44,726 nt of DNA from JAZSNA01 sp045536135 (lineage in GTDB: Bacteria > Pseudomonadota > Alphaproteobacteria > CAAHEQ01 > UBA3637), in assembly GCA_045536135.1 (NCBI GenBank), contig JAZSNA010000012.1, forward strand, positions 1-44,726, in the 5' to 3' direction. The notes beneath the pieces were generated by a model. It did no database searches, was not told the origin of the DNA, and worked only from the letters and a program-made list of their open reading frames with translations. How positions within the stretch are numbered: position 1 is the stretch's first letter; the number at the start of each line of letters is the position of its first letter. The position numbers were made by a program, and so were the translations under genes. This document shows positions 44,701 to 44,726 of this stretch, one piece after another.

Positions 44701-44726
44701 TTGTCAAAAGGCTAACCGCTTGATGA

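Overview
The window reads as a compact, AT-rich chromosome segment of an alphaproteobacterium, probably an uncultured host- or gut-associated lineage. Support: TsaE fused to an AmgK-like sugar kinase next to alphaproteobacterial-type addB-addA; the argS-SPOR-nagZ gene order; a 17-kDa-antigen-like glycine-zipper lipoprotein; a VirB3/VirB4 pair; and strong use of TTA for leucine. I cannot name a genus. Almost all genes are housekeeping, intergenic gaps are usually a few bases, and no stretch above 300 bases lacks a gene (the longest, 41652-41924, holds a tRNA gene with its promoter and terminator).

Layout. 1-583: a junction of two broken genes, the C-terminal parts of an aconitase (minus strand) and of aminopeptidase N (plus strand), fused across about 15-20 shared bases; this may be a rearrangement or an assembly chimera. 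580-8407 (+): tsaE-amgK fusion, addB, addA, comF, all overlapping. 8408-14160 (-): dsbA-like gene, a 66-residue protein, prepilin peptidase, then rodZ, prfA, prmC and citramalate synthase. 14266-19256: a DUF6311-like membrane protein (+), dciA (-), an unknown basic protein (-), a small lipoprotein (+), and trpS-spmA-spmB (-). 19361-21537 (+): lepA and a small unknown gene. 21540-29732 (-): a long operon, lipoprotein-argS-SPOR-nagZ-M50 protease-orf92-virB3-virB4-rlmH. 29776-36378 (+): a YqaA/VTT protein, the SRP RNA gene, dnaX, an orphan prepilin, gyrB and hisS. 36383-44700: a possible Cys/His enzyme of unknown function (-), fba-tkt-cysS (reading on the minus strand cysS first), tRNA-Ser(GGA) (+), a uridine-kinase-like gene and uvrD/pcrA (-).

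How the genes work together. Double-strand break repair and helicase functions are AddAB and UvrD/PcrA; replication has DnaX, GyrB and DciA. Translation has ArgS, TrpS, HisS, CysS, RF1 with its methylase PrmC, LepA, RlmH, TsaE and the SRP RNA. Envelope work is represented by RodZ, the SPOR protein, NagZ, the AmgK-like kinase, lipoproteins and a DsbA-like oxidoreductase; the prepilin peptidase and the prepilin lie about 19 kb apart. Promoters are easy to read: TTGATT, TTGACA or TTGAAA, a 16-17 base spacer and a TATAAT-like -10. At several genes the -10 sits only 7-9 bases before the start codon, which predicts leaderless mRNAs.

Most notable: the predicted leaderless promoters; an 11-A run in dnaX placed where slippage in either direction would end translation at once and give a gamma-like product; a VirB3/VirB4 pair with a Lys-rich single-TM partner inside the argS-nagZ operon; a possible Cys/His enzyme with its own leaderless promoter; a well-expressed-looking tRNA-Ser with a poor D-arm; and the chimeric left edge.
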